A DNA stretch of 10,173 nt, taken from the NCBI GenBank assembly GCA_003024985.2, contig PXIH01S0002191.1; one strand, written 5' to 3'. A model generated the notes under the pieces. The model saw nothing but the letters and a program-made list of their open reading frames with translations. It did no database searches and had not been told where the DNA came from. The position numbers were made by a program, and so were the translations under genes. Source of the stretch: Euperipatoides rowelli. Taxonomy: Eukaryota > Onychophora > Udeonychophora > Euonychophora > Peripatopsidae. Below, one piece after another: positions 8,301-10,173 of the stretch; the stretch's first letter is position 1, and each line of letters opens with the position of its first letter.

Positions 8301-8619
8301 CAACGTGCACATTACCAAACAATGTAATGAAAATCTGTTGCTTCGCCTTCACCACCTTCCCTTAATCCATTAGATTACAGCTGGGAAAAACTGGGAAATA
8401 AGTTACAACCCGTAAAAATCGTCCAAGGACAACAAGCTGCACCAAGTGAAATTCTCAATTTGATCAGCTACAAATGTAACACAGGATGCAAAAGTGCATT
8501 GTGTTCCTGTAGAAAAATGTCCATGTCATGCAGTGGTTTCTGTTCTTGTAAGGGAATCATAATGTTTGAATTCGTTAATTATATTAGATGAAAGCGATAT
8601 TGATGAAGAATTAGAATAA
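8301..8619 (+). other. C-terminal eight-cysteine (Cys8) domain and acidic tail of the pseudogene
   Basis: From 8301 the frame reads Q-R-A-H-Y-Q-T-M, then two stops (8325, 8328; the second fits a W codon changed to TGA), then continues to N-P-L-D-Y-S-W-E-K. Cysteines follow with spacing C-x3-C-x4-C-x-C-x6-C-x3-C-x-C from 8475. The eighth is at 8563-8565 after a frameshift, followed by L-D-E-S-D-I-D-E-E-L-E and TAA. The CXC-like pattern suggests zinc binding, probably for DNA recognition. That role is inferred. Confidence 0.75.
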
Positions 8620-8861
8620 AAAAAGCCCAATATAGTTTTGTGTAATCTTATTAAGAAGGTGCAACTCAAACATTTCTTGTGATTGTAATAAAAAATTGTT
8701 TGTGTAATTTTGAAACTTTCCTTGTTCTTCTTTAAGCGTGCATTACTGCTAAATAGTGGACAAAATGCCATAATGAACGCTCTGATAAATAATAATATTA
8801 ATAATATTCTATGAATTTCATTTTACAAAAAGGAAATTAACCAAAATTTGGTGCGATTAAA

Positions 8862-9080
8862 ACTGCATCAAACTCAAGTTATAGAAGAAAAAACAAAATT
8901 GTGCCAGCAGAATGGCGTTCATTTTAGATTGCGCCATTTTGTAAAGACTGCTCAAGGGTTAGCATCTGGCACTCAACGAATTCGGATTCAGCGGGTCAAA
9001 AACGTTAGGAAACTGTCAAAAAGCTTTATATATACTCCAAAACAAGGTTTGGAGAATTTTATATGGACACTAGCTCCTAC
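8862..9080 (-). repeat. Right terminal inverted repeat of the Academ-like element
   Basis: Inverted partner of 4934-5145. The end acactagctcctac (9067-9080) is the exact reverse complement of 4934-4947, and the 49-bp block 8960-9008 is the inverted counterpart of 5000-5048. A plus-strand open frame crosses it by chance. Confidence 0.8.
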
Positions 9081-9287
9081 TACTCTAACATTTTAACTAT
9101 TCTTCTATGTTCAGTTGCTATCTGAAAGACTTTGCATAACTTGCAATCGAGCAGTTGGTAATAATGCCGCTAATTACTTCCAAGGCCTTTTTATGATACA
9201 AGTGCATTGTAGCTGTTATCAGAACTTTCTCATCTAATCAATATTTACTATATACATGCATCTTCTGAATTCAGACAATTAATTTTA

Positions 9288-9529
9288 CTACCATTCTGAA
9301 CAAAACTAATCAAATTTTACTGATTACTGCTACGACAATTTAACCAACAATATGAAAAAAACAATCAATTTTTCTAGGCGGTAAGATAAATTTTGCTAAC
9401 ATTATGAATAATCCAATCTTTTCCTTTAAAGATCCTGCACTATTTTCTATTAACATTATGAATATTCGTCCTGCTTCTTTCTTGGATCCCCAATCTTAAA
9501 TTACTAACATTATGTGTACACGGTACACA
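9288..9529. repeat. Degenerate tandem repeat with a 54-bp period
   Basis: taacattatg occurs at 9397, 9451 and 9505, exactly 54 bp apart, and the first two copies continue with aata. A weaker copy (ctaccattctgaa) starts at 9288, 108 bp before the matching base at 9396, and a poorer one lies near 9345. Between the anchors the units are only loosely alike. The last unit contains a 7-bp hairpin (tgtgtac at 9513-9519 with gtacaca at 9523-9529). An ATT-rich microsatellite follows at about 9541-9570. Confidence 0.5.
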
Positions 9530-9570
9530 ATCAGAAAGTTTTTTTTTATTATTATATTATATTATTATAA

Positions 9571-10173
9571 GTTCAGAAATCCCTTTTTTTATTATTTTTA
9601 TGTGATCATTTTTATCTAAATTACAGTTAAGGACTGTTTTAATTATTTATGTTTCATGATAGTCGGGGATAAAATGATTTTTATCTAGGATATTTTGCTA
9701 AATAAATAAATTAAACAAAGAACATGTTCAAATAATAATTATTTAATTCATTTTTTTTCTTCTATTTTATTTTATTTTGGTCGTGCCACTTTCCTTGTCC
9801 AATCATTATAAGTTTAAGCGAGACAGTTGGCTGAACAGCATCTTACTTTTAAAGATGTCCATATAGAGTTTTATCAGAGGCTGACATAAACTCAGCCATC
9901 TATAAGTATGTTTGATGTTTTACTTTTAATATAGTTAATTTTTTTGCATTAGTAATAATGTGATGTGTATTTTAATTTTTTGTTAGTTCTAAAACCGAGA
10001 TAGGCTGTTAGCTTTTATTCTGAGAATAGTATTGGACTATCATATAATATAATCTAGCAGTGTCTATGATTGTTTCTGTCTAAGTTCTTTGGCATTTTAG
10101 GTGTCGAATTACTCAGGGGATGGAGATATAGAGTAGGGAGGAGTGGGATATCTAGGACCCCGTTGTATTTCAA
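9571..10173. other. AT-rich DNA without a recognised gene
   Basis: No coding exon, RNA gene or transposon end was recognised. There is a small hairpin (ggctga...tcagcc) near 9880-9898. The last 60 bases are richer in G than the rest, without a recognisable motif. Confidence 0.35.

Larger units (their letters stand above)
5513..8619 (+). pseudogene. Academ-like transposase pseudogene (XPG-type nuclease with Cys8 domain)
   Basis: Read piecewise across frames, this gives a nearly continuous protein of roughly 800 residues belonging to a large, repeated and poorly characterised animal family. In order: a Cys/His region (V-S-A-Y-C-S-K-H-H near 5572; H-C-x-x-C-G near 5716; C-R-T-x-D-R near 5797; H-Y-H-K-D-C at 5935-5952), a long middle part, an XPG nuclease core (6780-7470), a linker (P-K-L-N-S-L-T-P-T-D, split by an insertion), then eight cysteines and an acidic tail ending in TAA at 8617-8619, which overlaps an AATAAA. 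Frameshifts lie near 5672, 5962, 6407, 6978, 7101, 7121, 7188, 7258, 7433, 8282 and 8556. In-frame stops lie at 5917, 6122, 6287, 6759, 6852, 8325 and 8328. The true N-terminus is not identified; the frame opens after a stop at 5510. It cannot make a working protein. Confidence 0.78.
4934..9080 (+). mobile_element. Decayed Academ-like DNA transposon with long terminal inverted repeats
   Basis: Two long inverted repeats face each other at 4934-5145 and 8862-9080, and both begin with gtaggagctagtgt when read inward. Between them is a single plus-strand gene remnant (5513-8619) with an XPG/FEN1-type nuclease core and a C-terminal eight-cysteine domain. Long inverted repeats with an XPG nuclease and Cys8 finger are the described marks of the Academ superfamily; the assignment is my inference from these features. 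Academ elements are said to leave 3-4 bp target duplications. The flanks here (ctt before, tac after) do not match, so the exact ends are uncertain or mutated. The element is dead. It was later hit by a piggyBac-like insertion (7663-8256) and altered at its left end (extra terminal copy at 5285-5369). Confidence 0.7.

Noticed and set aside
8526-9096. Open frames at 8526-8771 (minus) and 8848-9096 (plus)
   Set aside because: The first is opposite the Cys8 tail and AT-rich sequence. The second runs over the right terminal inverted repeat. Neither has a recognisable protein.

Overview
This is a stretch of an animal nuclear genome, most likely from an invertebrate and possibly an arthropod. It is very AT-rich and has no prokaryotic gene organisation. 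It contains one conserved spliced exon and the remains of several transposable elements. Two single unresolved bases (4521, 7121) suggest a draft assembly. I cannot name the species.

Layout: 49-122 is a tRNA-like, SINE-type unit flanked by an inverted repeat. 208-468 is a fragment of a Ty1/copia-type Gag. 921-1193 is a short hAT-type non-autonomous element with a perfect 8-bp target duplication. 3122-3209, on the minus strand, is an 88-nt coding exon of TAF11, a TFIID subunit, with good splice sites on both sides. The DNA around this exon is therefore probably intron, and no other TAF11 exon was found. 3210-4933 is AT-rich with no recognisable gene.

4934-9080 is the main feature: a decayed DNA transposon of about 4.1 kb bounded by long terminal inverted repeats (about 212 and 219 bp). 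It carries a plus-strand pseudogene, 5513-8619, broken by many frameshifts and stops. Read piecewise, the protein has an N-terminal Cys/His region, a central XPG/FEN1-type nuclease core with the acidic motifs in order followed by a GCD...GIRK helix-hairpin-helix segment, and a C-terminal domain with eight cysteines. This combination (long inverted repeats, XPG nuclease, Cys8 finger) is what is described for the Academ superfamily of DNA transposons. A second element of about 594 bp, flanked by TTGA/TTAA and therefore piggyBac-like, sits inside the pseudogene at 7663-8256. Removing it restores a continuous local reading frame. A third, shorter copy of the terminal sequence, flanked by a ~48-bp direct repeat, lies just inside the left end.

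9081-10173 holds a degenerate 54-bp-period repeat near 9288-9529 and otherwise AT-rich sequence without a recognised gene. The only likely working host gene is TAF11. Everything else identified is mobile-element debris, built up in layers: the Academ-like insertion came first, then decay and the piggyBac-like insertion.
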